DNA of 64,000 bases from Saposhnikovia divaricata (taxonomy: Eukaryota > Streptophyta > Magnoliopsida > Apiales > Apiaceae): the NCBI GenBank assembly GCA_036435485.1, contig CM071601.1:187400939-187464938 (forward strand), in the 5' to 3' direction. Each line of letters begins with the position of its first letter. The first letter of the stretch is position 1. This document shows, piece after piece, positions 1 through 12,445 of the stretch. Both the position numbers and the translations under genes were made by a program. The notes under the pieces are model-generated. The model was given only the letters and a program-made list of their open reading frames with translations, did no database searches and was not told where the DNA came from.

Positions 1-25
1 CTTCTACAATCTTATCGGACCTAAC

Positions 26-1885
26 ATAAAGTCATCATCTTCCGAATTCCACTTTTTTGACTCGAGGAAATAAGCATCCCTTTTGATAATAATTTTGTTG
101 CTTAAATGGAACCTGCAGGGTATGAAGCAGCTGCAACTGGTTAGAAGTGAATATATGCAATGCAAGAGCTAAAGATGGTTGAATAAAAACCGACCATGGG
201 AATCGCAAAACAAAAATGGTGGTAAAAACATAAAATGGCAGAACAAAAACAATAAACCTGGAGGTTTTGCCAACAACAAAAAAATCAGCCAAAATAACAT
301 TCAAGTCTTTCCACCTTTCTCCTACGGTAGAAAGACCAATCATCCTACAAATAAGTGTTGGTGGAAACATAACGTAATATTCCATAAATGCGATCCGCTG
401 GGACACATAAAAAAGATATGCATATATTGGTCAAAAGCCAGGGTCGCTAATAATACTGATCTATATGAAGAGTAGTTGTCAATTTGGTCACCAAGATGCA
501 TAGTATGATGCCTATACATAGGCACAACATTTTTTGGCCTTTAATCTTTAGATCAGCACTTCAGAATTCTTAAAGCTAGTAAATTGAATTTATGTGACAA
601 TACTAGTTGTATAGGAGTCTTTCAAACTCCAACTATCTCCTTTTATTTCCCGTTTCTCAATTTATATTATTTCACATCGGAATGACATTCCTTCAGAGAC
701 GCACTGAAATCAAGATAAATGAACAAATTACCAAATTGAGTTAAAGCCACTTGAGCCCCCATATTTTGGGCTTCTTTGGAGCTCCAACAAGGTAGCTGCT
801 ACGGTGACTCAAAGCTAGTATTACCAATAGTGACGGTGGCCTAGAAGTAGGGATTAATGTTTAACACCGTGTTTTCATCGATTTGTAAATAGATAATGCC
901 CAGTTATTCGCATGGCAAAGCTCCTGCAATTTTGATTTGAACATCCTAATGAGTGTGTAGATTATGAGAAGCACACAGGTTAGCCAATAAGTTTATATTG
1001 GTTGGGGTGATTTGATGTTTTATAGAAGCAGTTATAAAAGCTGAATGTTATATAATAAAAGCTAAATGTGGTTATATAATAAAAATTAAAGGCGCTTATT
1101 TTTTGACTTACATGAATAAAAGCTGTTATACAATAAAAGCTAAATGTTATAACAAAAGAGAAAGCCTCACCAGTTCAGGTCTCCAAAATTCTTCCTCATT
1201 GAACTTCTTGAATGAACGAAAGTATTTGAAATCATCATCGGAAGCCAACACAATTCACAAACTTACTAATCCATTTACATAAACCAACTTTCTTAATTTT
1301 TATTTACCAGGTTTTGGAACAAACTTATGGAAACTTGTGAAATTGAACTTCAAAGAAACATACCCCAGCGTACTAGCAAACCCAAGGTAGCAAATATATA
1401 TTAGAACACCAACAAAAAATTACAACATCAGAAACCTACACAAAATTACATAACCTAGGCGTGGATTTCAAAACATGACCAATGCGTGATTAGCAGTGTT
1501 GATATACTGTGATATTCAAACTATGATTTTCTTTTCCTTTATTGAAATACTGTGATATTCACATAGTGACATGTTTATGATTTGATTATGCCGGAGCAAA
1601 ATGAGAAGAGACTGTGATAAGAAGCGTTTATCAGCCTATTTCATTATGCATGAGCAAAACGATAATAGTGCCTACAAAGGTTGCTATCTTCCAGAGAGGG
1701 AGGACTTCCTCGACAACATGAAACCTGGAACTTCCAACAAAATTTGATAAATTATTGAAATTGTGCAATGTTTGTATGAGGCCACGTGTAATCGTAAAAA
1801 TGCAATTTTTTTCATCTGAACGTGGTTATTTTATTCGATTTTAGTTGGTTATATACAGAAAAATAAGAACGTGGTAAAAGAAGTA
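26..1885 (+). repeat. Array unit 1 (type A)
   Basis: It contains a Copia-derived segment (about 105-475). The first zinc knuckle is damaged (Cys replaced in FSYGRK) and the second reads HKCDPLGHIKKIC. On -, a dsRNA-binding-domain remnant lies at about 695-945 with a frameshift and stops. A small ORF remnant (RRDCDKKRLSAYF...) lies at about 1600-1747. Stop codons break every potential product. Confidence 0.85.
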
Positions 1886-3771
1886 ATAAAGTCATCATCT
1901 TTCCAATTTCGCTTTTTTGACTCGAGGAAATGAGCGTCCCTGCTGATGATAATTTTGTTGATTAAATGGAACCTGCAGGGTTTGAAGCAGATGCAACAGG
2001 TTAGAAGTGCATAGATGTAATGGAGGAGCTAAAGACGGTTGAATAAAAACCGACCTGGGAATCACAGAACAAAAATGGTGGCAAAAACATAAAATGGCAG
2101 AATAAAAACAACAAACCGAGAGGTTTTTCCAGCAACAAAAAAATCAACCAAAACAACATTCAAGTCTTTCTACCTTGCTCCTACTGCAAAAAGACCAATC
2201 ATCCTCCAAATAAGTGTTGGTGGAGACCAGACGTAATATGCCACAAATGCGGTCGGCTAGGACACATAAAAAAGATATGCATATTTTGGTCAGAAGCCAT
2301 GGCCGCTAATAATACTGATCAATATGAAGAGCAGTTGTCAATTGGTTGCCAAGATGCTTAGTATGATGCCTGTACACAGGCACTACATTTTTTGGCCTTT
2401 AATCTTTATGGCATCACTTTGGTATTCTTAAAGCTTGTAAATTGGATTTATGTGACAACACTAGCTGTATAGGAGTCTTTCAAACTCCAACTTTCTCATT
2501 TTATTTTCCGTTTCTCAATTTATACTATTTCACATCAGAATTACATTACTTCAGAGACGCACTGAAATCAAGATAAATATGCAAATTACCAAATTGAGTT
2601 AAAACCACTTGAGCCGCCATATTTCGGGCTTCTTTGGAGCTCCAACAAGGTAGGTGTTGCGGTGACTCAAAGGTAGTATTACCAATGGTGATTGTGGCCT
2701 TGAAGTAAGGATTAAGGTTTAACACCATGTTTCACCGATTTGTATACAGGTAATGCCCAGTTATTCGCATGGAAAAGCTCCTGCAATTTTGATTTGAACA
2801 TCCTGATGAGTGAGTAGATTCTGGGAAACCACACAGGCTAGCCAATAAGTTGATATTGGTTGGGGAGATTTCATGTTTTATAGAGGTTGCCATAAAAACT
2901 GAATTTTATATAATAAAAGCTAAATGTTGTTATATAATAAATGCTAAAGGCACTTATTGTTTGACTTACATGAATAAAAGTTGTTATACAATAAAAGATA
3001 AATGTTGTAACAAAAGAGAAAGCCTAGTCTGTTCAGGTCTCCAAAATTCTTCCTTATTGAACTTCTCAAAAGAACGAAAGTATTTGAAATCATAATTGGA
3101 AGCCAACACAATTCACAAACTTACTAATCCATTTAGATAAACAAACTTTCTTAATTTTTATTTAGCCGGTTTTATAACAAACTTATGGAAACTTGTGGAA
3201 TTGAACGTTGAATAAACATACACCATCATACCAGCAAACCCAAGGTAGCAAATATATAATTAAACAAAAACACAAAATTACAACATCCTAAACCTAAACA
3301 AAATTACCACATCATGAACCTAAACAAAATTACACAACCTAGGCACAGATTTCAAAACATGACCTAGGGGCGGTTAGCAGAGTTGAAATACTGCGATATT
3401 TAAACTATAATTTTCTTTTCTTTTATTGTAATCCTGTGATATTCATATAGTAACATGTTTATAATTCGACAGTGCAGGAGCATAATAAGAAGAGACTACG
3501 ACGGGGAGCGTTCATCAGCCTTTTTCATTACGCAGGAGCAAAATGACAATGGTGCCTATAAAGGTTGCTATCTTCTAGAGAGAGAGGACTTGCTCGACAA
3601 CATGAAGCCTGGACCTGCCTTGAAAATTTGATAAGTTTTTGAAAATGTGCAATGTTTGTATGAGGCCACGTGTTAATCATAAAATTGGAATTATCTTTCC
3701 TCTGAACTTGGTTATCTTATTCTATTTTAGTCGGTTATATACAGAAAAATAAGAACTTGGTAAAAGAAGTA
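1886..3771 (+). repeat. Array unit 2 (type B)
   Basis: It holds the best-kept Copia zinc-knuckle pair (2176-2280). On -, a dsRNA-binding-domain remnant (about 2546-2800) is split by a one-base shift near its middle. It also has AT-rich short repeats of 'ataaaagctaaatgtt' (2890-3010) and the small ORF remnant (about 3490-3632). Confidence 0.85.
2176..2280 (+). pseudogene. Copia gag double zinc-knuckle remnant (best copy)
   Basis: The translation contains two CX2CX4HX4C motifs in tandem, CSYCKKTNHPPNKC and CHKCGRLGHIKKIC, separated by WWRPDVI. This is the nucleic-acid-binding end of a plant Ty1/Copia Gag. A sequence resembling the start of the Copia reverse-transcriptase domain (EPAGYEAAATGQKWIDAMEE in the best copies) lies upstream of the knuckles in every unit. 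That order is reversed relative to a normal Copia polyprotein, so the segment is a rearranged relic. Stops and a frameshift separate the two pieces. Confidence 0.75.
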
Positions 3772-5641
3772 ATAAAGTCATCACCTTCCCAATTCTGTTT
3801 TTTTGACTCGAGGAAATGAGCATCCCTGCTGATGATAATTTTGTTGCTTGTATGGAACCTGCAGGGTATGAAGCAGCTGCAACTGGTCAAAAGTGGATAG
3901 ATGCAATGGAGGAGCTAAAGATGGTTGAATAAAAACCGACTTTGGGAATTGTAGAACAAAAATGGTGGAAAAAACATAAAATGGCAGAACAAAAATAACA
4001 AACCAGGAGGTTTTACCAGCAATATGAAATTCAGCCAAAACAACATTCAAGTCTTTCCACCATTCTCCTACTGCAAAAAGACCAATCATCCTCCAAAAAA
4101 GTGTTGGTGGAGACCAAATGTAATATGCCAAAAATGCGGTCGGCTGAGACACATAAAAAAGATATGCATATATTGGTTAGAAGCCAGGGCCGCAAATAAT
4201 ATAGATTAATATGAAGAGCAGTTGTCAATTTGGTTGCCAAAGTGCTTAATATGATGCCTGTACATAGGCACTGCCTTTTTAGGCCTTTAATCTTTATGGC
4301 AGCACTTTGGAATTCTTAAAGCTAGTAAACTGGATTTATGTGACAACACTAGCTGTATAGGAGTCTTTCAAACTCCTCCAACTTTCTATTTTTATTTCTC
4401 ATTTCTCAGATTATACTATTTTACATCTGAATTACATTCCTTCAGAGACGCAGTAAAATCAAGATAAATATACAAATTACCAAATATAGTTAAAGCCACT
4501 TGGGCTGCCATATTTTTGGCTTCTTTGGAGCTCCAACAAGGTAGGTGCTGAGGAGACCCAAAGCTAGTATTGCCAATGGTGACGCTAGCCTTGAAGTAAG
4601 GATTATGATGAACACCGTGTTCCACCAATTTGTATGCAGGTAATGCCCAGTTATCTGCACGTCAAAGCTCCTGCAATTTTGATTTGAACATCCTGATAAG
4701 TGTGTAGATTATGAGAAACCACACAGGCTGGCCAATAAGTTGATATTGGTTGGGGTGATTTGATGTTTTTTAGAAGCTGTTATAAATGCTGAATGTTATA
4801 AATAAAAGCTAAATGCTGTTATGTTATAAAAGCTAAAGGCACTTATTGTTTGACTTACATGAATAAAAGTTGTTATACAATAAAAGCTAAATGTTGTTAC
4901 AGAAGGGAAGCCTCATCAGTTCATGTCTCCATAATTCTTCCTCATTGAACTTCTCAAAAGAACGAAAGTATTTGAAATCATTATCGGAAGCTAGCACAAT
5001 TCAAAAAATTATGAATCCATTTACATAAGCAGATTTTCTTAATTTTGATTTTGAAGGTTTTGGAACAAACTTATGAAAACTTGTGGAATTGCACTTCAAA
5101 TAAACATACCCTAGCATACCAGCAAACACAAGGAAACAAATATATATATATATATATTAGAACAACAATACAAAATTACAACATCATAAACCTACACAAA
5201 ATTACATAATCTAGGCGCAGATTTCGAAACATGACCTTGGCGCGGTTAGCAGAGTTGAAATACTGTGATATTCAAACTATAATTTTCTTTTCTTTTGTTG
5301 AAATACTGTGATATTCACATAGTGACATGTTTATGATTCGATTATGTTGGAGCAAAATGAGAAAAGACTACGATGAGGAACGTTTTTCAGCCTTTTTCAT
5401 TATGCATGAGCAAAATGATAATGGTGCCTACAAAGGTTGCTATCTTCCAGAGAGGGAGGACTTGGTCGAAAACATGAAACCTGGAACTGCCAACAAAATT
5501 TGATAAATTACTGAAATCGTGCAATGTTTGTATGAGGCCACGTGTTAATCATAAAAATGCAATTTTTTTCATCTGAATTGGTTATTTTATTCGATTTTAG
5601 TTGGTTATATACAAAAAAATAAGAACGTGGTAAAAGAAGTA
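3772..5641 (+). repeat. Array unit 3 (type C)
   Basis: It contains a Copia-derived segment (about 3850-4209) and, on -, the most complete dsRNA-binding-domain remnant of the array (4416-4691, one internal stop). It is closest to unit 6. An AT microsatellite sits at about 5143-5158. Confidence 0.85.
4416..4691 (-). pseudogene. dsRNA-binding-domain (DRB-type) gene fragment, unit 3
   Basis: Reading from 4691 the frame gives a dsRNA-binding-motif pattern: helix 1 FKSKLQEL, then WALPAYKLVEHG, the strand region NPYFKASVTIGNTSFGSP, and helix 2 SSKEAKNMAAQVAL. In plant DRB proteins the same order is seen (KxxLQEL, P.Y, F.A.V...F.SP, SSKEA.N.AA..A). One stop replaces a residue right after LQEL. There is no full-length gene context, so this is a captured exon or pseudogene. 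A similar fragment lies in every array unit. Confidence 0.72.
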
Positions 5642-7452
5642 ATAAAGTCATCTCGAGGAAATAAGCATCCCTGCTGATAATAATTTTGTTGCTTAAATGG
5701 AACCTGCATGGTATGAAGCAGCTGCAACTGGTTTGAAGTGCATAGATGCAATGGAAGAGCTAAAAATGGTTGAATAAAAACCGACCATGGGTATCGCAAA
5801 ACAAAACTGGTGGCAAAAAAATAAAATGGCAGAACAAAAACAACAAACCTGGTGGTTTTGCCAACAACAAAAAACTCAGCCAAAACAACATTCAAGTCTT
5901 TCCACCTTTCTCCTACGGCAAAAAGACCAATCATCCTACAAATAAGTGTTGGTGGAAACCAGACGTAATATTCCACAAATGCGATCGGCTGGGACACATA
6001 AAAAAGATATGCATATATTGGTCAAAAGCCAGGGCCGCTAATAATACTGATCTATATGAAGAGCAGTTGTCAATTTGGTCGCCAAGATGCATAGTATGAT
6101 GCCTGTACACAAGCATAACATTTTTTGGCCTTTAATCTTTATATCAGCACTTCGGAATTCTTAAAGCTAGTAAATTGGATTTATGTGACAATACTAGTTG
6201 TATAGGAGTCTTTCAAACTCCAACTTTCTCGTTTTATTTCCCATTTCTCAATTTATACTATTTCACATCGGAATTACATTCCTTTAGAGACTCACTAAAA
6301 TCAAGATAAATATACAAATTACCGAATTGAGTTAAAGCTACTTGAGCCGCCATATTTTGGGCTTCTTTGGAGCTCCAACAAGGTAGCTGCTACGGTTACT
6401 CAAAGCTAGTATTACCAATGGTGACGGTGGCCTAGAAGTAAGGATTAAGATTTGTAAACAGGTAATGCCCAATTATTCGCATGGCAAAGCTCCTGCAATT
6501 TTGATTTGAACATCCTAATGAGTGTGTAGATTAAGAAGCACACAGGTTAGCCAATAAGTTGATATTGGTTGGGGTGATTTGAGGTTTTATAGAAGCAGTT
6601 ATAAAAGCTGAATGTTGTATAATAAAAGCTACAGGTTGTTATATAATAAAAACTAAAGGCACTTATTTTTTGACTTACATGAATAAAAGTTGTTATACAA
6701 TAAAAGCTAAATGTTATAACAAAAGAGAAAGCCTCATCAGTTCAAATCTCCAAAATTCTTCCTCATTGAACTTTTTGAAAGAACAAAAGTATTTGAAATC
6801 ATCATCGGAAGCCAACACAATTCACAAACTTACTAATCCATTTACATAAACCAATTTTCTTAATTTTTATTTACCAGGTTTTGGAACAAACATATGGAAA
6901 CTTGTGAAATTGAACTTCAAAGAAACTTACCCCAGCGTACTAGCAAACCCAAGGTAGCAAATATATATTAGAACACCAACACAAAATTACAATATCAGAA
7001 ACCTACACAAAATTACATAACCTAGCCGTGGATTTCAAAACATGACCAAGGCGTGATTAGCAGTGTTGAAATACTGTGATATTCAAACTATGATTTTCTT
7101 TTCCTTTATTGAAATACTGTGATATTCACATAGTGACATGTTTATGATTCGATTATGCTGGAGCAAAATGAGAAGAGACTGCGATGAGAAGCGTTTATCA
7201 GCCTTTTTCATTATACATGAACGAAATGATAATAGTGCCTACAAAGGCTGCTATCTTCCAGAGAGGGAGGACTTACTCGACAACATGAAACCTGGAACTT
7301 CCAACAAAATTTGATAAATTATTGAAATTGTGCAATGTTTGTATGAGGCCACGTGTAATCATAAAAATGCAATTTTTTTCATCTGAACTTTGTTATTTTA
7401 TTCAATTTTAGTTGGTTATATACAGAAAAATAAGAACGTGGTAAAAGAAGTA
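5642..7452 (+). repeat. Array unit 4 (type A')
   Basis: It is closest to unit 1. A short deletion near the start removes the stretch between 'gtcat' and 'ctcgagg' that the other units have. It contains the Copia-derived segment (about 5697-6090), a broken dsRNA-binding-domain remnant on - (about 6270-6515, with a deletion near 6450) and the small ORF remnant (about 7165-7315). Confidence 0.85.
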
Positions 7453-9312
7453 ATAAAGTCATCATCTTTCCAATTTCGCTTTTTTGACTCGAGGAAATGA
7501 GCATCCCTGCTGATGATAATTTTGTTGCTTAAATGGAACCTGCAGGGTATGAAGCAGTTGCAACTGGTTAGAAGTGCATAGATGTAATGGAGGAGCTAAA
7601 GACGGTTGAATAAAAACCGACCATGGGAATCGCAGAACAAAAATGGTTGCAATAACATAAAATGGCAAAATAAAAACAACAAACCTAGAGGTTTTGCTAG
7701 CAACAAAAAAATCAGCCAAAACAACATTCAAGTCTTTTGACCTTGCTCCTACTGCAAAAAGACCAATCATCCTCCAAATAAGTGTTGGTGGAGACCAGAC
7801 GTAATATGCCACAAATGCGGTCGGCTGGGACACATAAAAAGATATGCATATTTTGGTCAGAAGCCATGGCCGCTAATAATACTGATCAATATGAAGAGCA
7901 GTTGTCAATTTGGTTGCCAAGATGCTTAGTATGATGCTTGTACACACGCACTACATTTTTTGGCCTTTAATCTTTATGGCAGCACTTTGGAATTCTTAAA
8001 GCTTGTAAATTGGATTTATGTGACACCACTACCTGTATAGGAGTCTTTCAACTCCAACTTTCTCGTTTTATTTCCCGTTTCTCAATTTATACTATTTCAC
8101 ATCGGAATTACATTCCTTTAGAGACGCACTGAAATCAAGATAAATATGCAAATTACCAAATTGAGTTAAAGCCACTTGAGCCGTCAAATTTCGGGCTTCT
8201 TAGGAGCTCCAACAAGGAAGGTGTTGCGATGACTAAAAGGTAGTATTACCAATGGTGATGGTGGCCTTGAAGTAAGGATTAAGGTTTAACACCATGTTTC
8301 ACCGATTTGTATGCAGGTAATGCCCAGTTATTCGCATGGCAAAGCTCCTGAAATTTTGATTTGAAAATCCTGGTGAGTGTGTAGATTCTGAGAAACCACA
8401 CAGACTAGCCAATAAGTTGATATTGGTTGGGGAGATTTCATGTTTTATAGAGGTTGCCATAAAAACTGAATTTTATATAATAAATGCTAAAGGCACTTAT
8501 TGTTTGACTTACATGAATAAAATCTGTTATACAATAAAAGCTAAATGTTGTAACAAAAGAGAAAGCCTAGTCTGTTCAGGTCTCCAAAATTCTTCCTTAT
8601 TGAACTTCTCGAAAGAACGAAAGTATTTGAAATCATAATCGGAAGCCAACACAATTCACAAACTTACTAATCCATTTACATAAACAAACTTTCTTAATTT
8701 TTATTTAGCAGGTTTTAGAACAAACTTATGGAAACTTGTGGAATTGAACCTTGAATAAACATACACCAGCATACTAGCAAACCCAAGGTAGCAAATATAT
8801 ATTTAAACAACAACACAAAATTACAACATCATAAACCTAAACAAAATTACCACATCATGAACCTACACAAAATTACATAACCTAGGCACAGATTTCAAAA
8901 CATGACCTAGACGCGATTAGCAGAGTTGAAATACTCTGATATTTAAACTATAATTTTCTTTTCTTTTATTGTAATGCTGTGATATTCATTTAGTGTCATG
9001 TTTATAATTCGACAATGCATGAGCAAAATGAGAAGAGACTACGATGAGGAGCGTTCATTAGCCTTTTTCATTACGCAAGAGCAAAATGACAATGGTGCCT
9101 ACAAAGGTTGCTATCTTCCAGAGAGGGAGGACTTGCTCGACAACATGAAGCCTGGAAGAGCCTTGAAAATTTGATAAATTATTGAAATTGTGCAATGTTT
9201 GTATGAGGCCACGTGTAATCATAAAAATGCAATTTTTTTCATCTGAACTTGGTTATCTTATTCGACTTTAGTTGGTTATATACAGAAAAATAAGAACGTG
9301 GTAAAAGAAGTA
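7453..9312 (+). repeat. Array unit 5 (type B')
   Basis: It is closest to unit 2. It contains the Copia-derived segment (about 7530-7900), the dsRNA-binding-domain remnant on - (about 8120-8370) and the longest copy of the small ORF (9019-9174, 51 codons, uninterrupted). Confidence 0.85.
9019..9174 (+). pseudogene. Small ORF remnant conserved in five array units
   Basis: It encodes a 51-residue frame containing RRDYDEERSLAFFI, EQNDNGAYKGCYLPERED and LLDNMKPG, ending at TGA 9172-9174. The same frame, with similar length, recurs at about 1600-1747, 3490-3632, 5360-5503 and 7165-7315. I do not recognise the family. It may be a fragment of a captured exon rather than an independent gene. Confidence 0.4.
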
Positions 9313-10517
9313 ATAAAGTCATCATCTTCCCAATTCCGCTTTTTTGACTCGAGGAAATGAGCATCCCTGTTGATGATATTTTTTTTGCTTAAATGGAACC
9401 TGCAGGGTATGAAGCAGCTACAACTGGTCAGAAGTGGATAGATGCAATGGAGGAGTCAAAGATGGTTGAAAAAAAACCGATCATGGGAATCGCAAAACAA
9501 AAATGGTGGCAAAACAGAAATGGCAGAACAAAAACAACAAACCTGGAGGTTTAGCTAGCAATAACAAATTCAGCCAAAACAATATTCAAGTCTTTCCACC
9601 TTGCTCCTACTGCAAAAAGATCAATCATCCTCCAAATAATTATTGGTGGTGACTAGACGTAATATGCCATAAATGCAGTCGGCTGGGGTCACATAAAAAA
9701 GATATGCATATATTGGTCAGAAGCTAGGGACGTTAACAATGCTGATCAATATAAAGAGCAGTTGTCAATTTGTTTGCCAAGATGCTTAATCTGATGCCTG
9801 TACATAGGCACTACTTTTTTGGCCTTTAATCTTTATTACAGAACTTTGGAATTCTTAAAGCTAGTAAAGTGGATTTATGTGACAACACTAGCTGTATAGG
9901 AGTCTTTCAAACTCCTCCAACATTCTCTTTTTATTTCCTGTTTCTCAATTTATACTATTTCACATCTAAATTACATTCCACCAGAGACTTAGTGAAATCA
10001 AGATAAATATACGAATTACCAAATTGAGTTAAAGCCACTTGAGCTGCCATATTTTTCGCTTCTTTGGAGCTCTAACAAGGTAGGTGCTGCAGAGACTCAA
10101 AGCTAGTATTGCCAATGGTGACGCTAGCCTTGAAGTAAGGATTACGATGAACACCGTGTTTCACCGATTTGTATGCAGGCAATGCCAAGTTATTCGCACG
10201 ACAAAGCTCCTGCAATTTTGATTTGAGCATCTTGATGAGCGTGTAGATTATGAGAAACCACACAGGCTAGCCAATAAATTTTTATTGGTTGGGGTGATTT
10301 GATGTTTTATAGAAGTTGTCATAAAAGCTGAATGTCATATAATAAAAGCTAAATGTTGTTATATAATAAATGTTAAAGGCACTTATTGTTTGACTTACAT
10401 GAATAAAAGTCGTTATACAATAAAAGCTAAATGTTGTAACAAAAGAGAAAGCCTCATTAGTTCAGGTCTCCAAAATTCTTCCTTATTGAACTTCTCAAAA
10501 GAATGAAAGTATTTGAA
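9313..10517 (+). repeat. Array unit 6 (type C', truncated)
   Basis: It is closest to unit 3 and ends abruptly at 10517 after 'gaaagtatttgaa', lacking the last ~650 bases of a unit. It contains the Copia-derived segment (about 9390-9760) and a nearly intact dsRNA-binding-domain remnant on - (about 9990-10230) with one Trp-to-stop change. Confidence 0.85.
9990..10230 (-). pseudogene. dsRNA-binding-domain (DRB-type) gene fragment, unit 6
   Basis: The frame from 10230 reads LKSKLQELCRANNLALPAY, then NPYFKASVTIGNTSFESL and SSKEAKNMAAQVALTQF. A single TAG replaces the Trp codon seen in sister copies (Pro-Cys-stop-Ser-Ser). This is the copy closest to intact apart from that stop, which is the expected result of one G-to-A change. 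Confidence 0.72.
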
Positions 10518-11596
10518 CTTCATGAAATTTGATGTCTTAAAAAAGATTTAGTGTATAAAATTAAGGTCTCCAAAATATTAAAGACGATCCAGCATACAAT
10601 TAGTAGAATATTATTGATATTGTAGTTTTGATGACTATGTATTAACAATCATGACATGCATATATTCATACTAAATTACAAGTTATTAATACATTGCAAT
10701 GATAAATTAATACAAAATAAAATGGTTCAACCACCCATCGGGTAATTGTATAAAATGGTGTATACAGTATTAGTTCACTAAATTGCACGTATAATAAGAT
10801 TTGTAAATGATCTAATATACTTGTAAACAGTTTAATGTTCGACTCAAAATCAAATCTATTTAGATCTTATTCAATTTATAAATGAATTAATCTTGAACAT
10901 GATAGTAAGAATCGATTTATAAATTAATCGAATTTGATCATATTCAAATCCATCCATCCATTATAATTATTATAGCCCAACATGAGTTTTGTTCCCATTT
11001 AATAAATTACAAATTTGTCCTTAGATTTTATTAATGTTAAAAAATATGAAATTGGGAGGAATTGAACCCATGACCATCCATCACATATAACTTGATGTTG
11101 ACATGTACAACCACTAAGCCAAATCACTTCTTTGTAAAATACTTTAAAACTCATTCACTACATGCTCAAATAACCCACTTATTAGAAATATTTGTTTTAT
11201 AATTTATTCAGGATAAAAGTGTTTACATAATTATACTAATTTTAATAATTTGAATTTTGATAAGAATTAAACCTACGACATTCATATACTCATAAATTTA
11301 TATCCACATTTTTTTTTATGATTTATTAGTGATAAAGCAATAAAATATTTTTCTCATATAATAGTAAAAATGGTAGTCGGGGTGAGAAAATATAAATTGA
11401 CAGATATAATGTCGTCTAAGTCAGAATTAAGAAAGATATCGAGGTGGCCGAAAATTAGTCAAAAAAAAAAAATTAAAGTGAGAAGGTAGGTGACGGAAAA
11501 TAAGTAGAAGTCCATCTCAAGTAGGTAAACGGGCGGAAGTAAAAATATATTTATAAAAATTTATTACAATATATCTCTCTTTTAAAATTATGTATA

Positions 11597-11626
11597 CTAG
11601 CTTATAACCCGTGCTTTGCACGGGTT
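11597..11626 (-). mobile_element. Helitron-like 3' end (minus strand)
   Basis: Read on -, a perfect 9-bp stem with a 3-base loop (11626-11606, AACCCGTGC/GCACGGGTT) is followed after 5 bases by CTAG and then T. Helitrons end in a short hairpin plus CTRR inserted before T. The matching 5' end (to the right on +) was not located. Confidence 0.5.
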
Positions 11627-11924
11627 ATTTTAATTTTTTATAATTTATTTATAGGGTAGTATAATATTATAACTATTAATTTTAATATGTTATTGGAAGA
11701 ATTCGAACCTTGTATATAATAATTTTTAGTACTAAATATAAATTAATATGTTGTTAGCGGGAATCGAAACTTAGACTTCTGTATATAACAACTTTTAGTA
11801 TTGTATCTTACGGTCATGATTTATTTGAGTTGAAGATTTAATGGTTGAAAATGAGGGATAACAAAAAATGAGGGGATAACCAAAAATAGAGGTTAACCAA
11901 ATTTCAAATTATACCCTTTTTCGC

Positions 11925-12155
11925 TTATTATAATGCTTGTTTGCCAATTATTAAAATGAACTTATAAGTTACTTATTTCGGAAAAAATTTCGTATTTACA
12001 TACTTTTTTCTAGAGAAAAATGTATATGGAGATTTTAATATTCGTTATTTGCAAAAATAAGTTACTTATTTAAAAAAAAGTATATATTTCCTAACTTTTT
12101 TCCAGAATAAGTAACTTATTTCTGAAAAATAAGATTTCCCAAACGGGCCTTATAG
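11925..12155. mobile_element. MITE, 'aaacgggcc' family, copy 1
   Basis: It is AT-rich with repeated 'aataagttacttattt' blocks and a right end 'ataagatttcccaaacgggcc'. Two related copies lie back to back at about 39945-40098 and 40100-40309. Non-coding; superfamily not assigned. Confidence 0.55.
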
Positions 12156-12205
12156 TATAGATAGTATAGATATATATTAGTCAAATGGCCGGAATATGTT
12201 TATTA

Positions 12206-12445
12206 CTCCCTCTGTCCCACTAGGTTCTTTACATTTGGGACAGAGGGTTTGACACGCATTTTAAAACTCATATAAAGTATAATTTCATAAATTAGTTTAA
12301 ATTTTTTCTTCTGAATAAGAATTTAATGTTTTATTCAAAAAAAGAAAATTTTAAAAATAAGTTATAGAACTATACTTTACATACACCTTAAAATGCGTGC
12401 CCATCAATGAAAAAAATTGTACAAAAATGAGAGTGAAGGAGGGAG
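12206..12445. mobile_element. Stowaway-like MITE
   Basis: A 240-bp element has ends CTCCCTCTGTCCC... and ...GAAGGAGGGAG in inverted orientation, flanked by TA on both sides (12204-12205 and 12446-12447), as expected for Tc1/mariner-derived Stowaway MITEs. It has no coding capacity. Confidence 0.75.

Larger units (their letters stand above)
26..10517. repeat. Six-copy tandem array with three-unit higher-order structure
   Basis: A ~1.86-kb unit is repeated head to tail: 26-1885, 1886-3771, 3772-5641, 5642-7452, 7453-9312 and a truncated 9313-10517. Units 1/4, 2/5 and 3/6 share private variants. Units 1 and 4 share 'aataagcatccc' and 'gagaagcacacaggttagcc'. Units 2 and 5 share the 'gagatttcatgttttataga' stretch and an extra 'accacatcatgaacct' insertion. 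Units 3 and 6 share 'caaactcctccaac' and 'gatgaacaccgtgtt'. The array is therefore two copies of a ~5.6-kb A-B-C block. Both edges lie inside the window: similarity starts at about 26 and stops abruptly at 10517. Each unit carries Copia-derived sequence on +, a decayed dsRNA-binding domain on -, and a small ORF remnant on +. Confidence 0.93.

Noticed and set aside
26..10517. Possible CRISPR-like or centromeric satellite array
   Set aside because: Units are ~1.86 kb mosaics with coding relics, unlike CRISPR spacing or short centromeric satellites.
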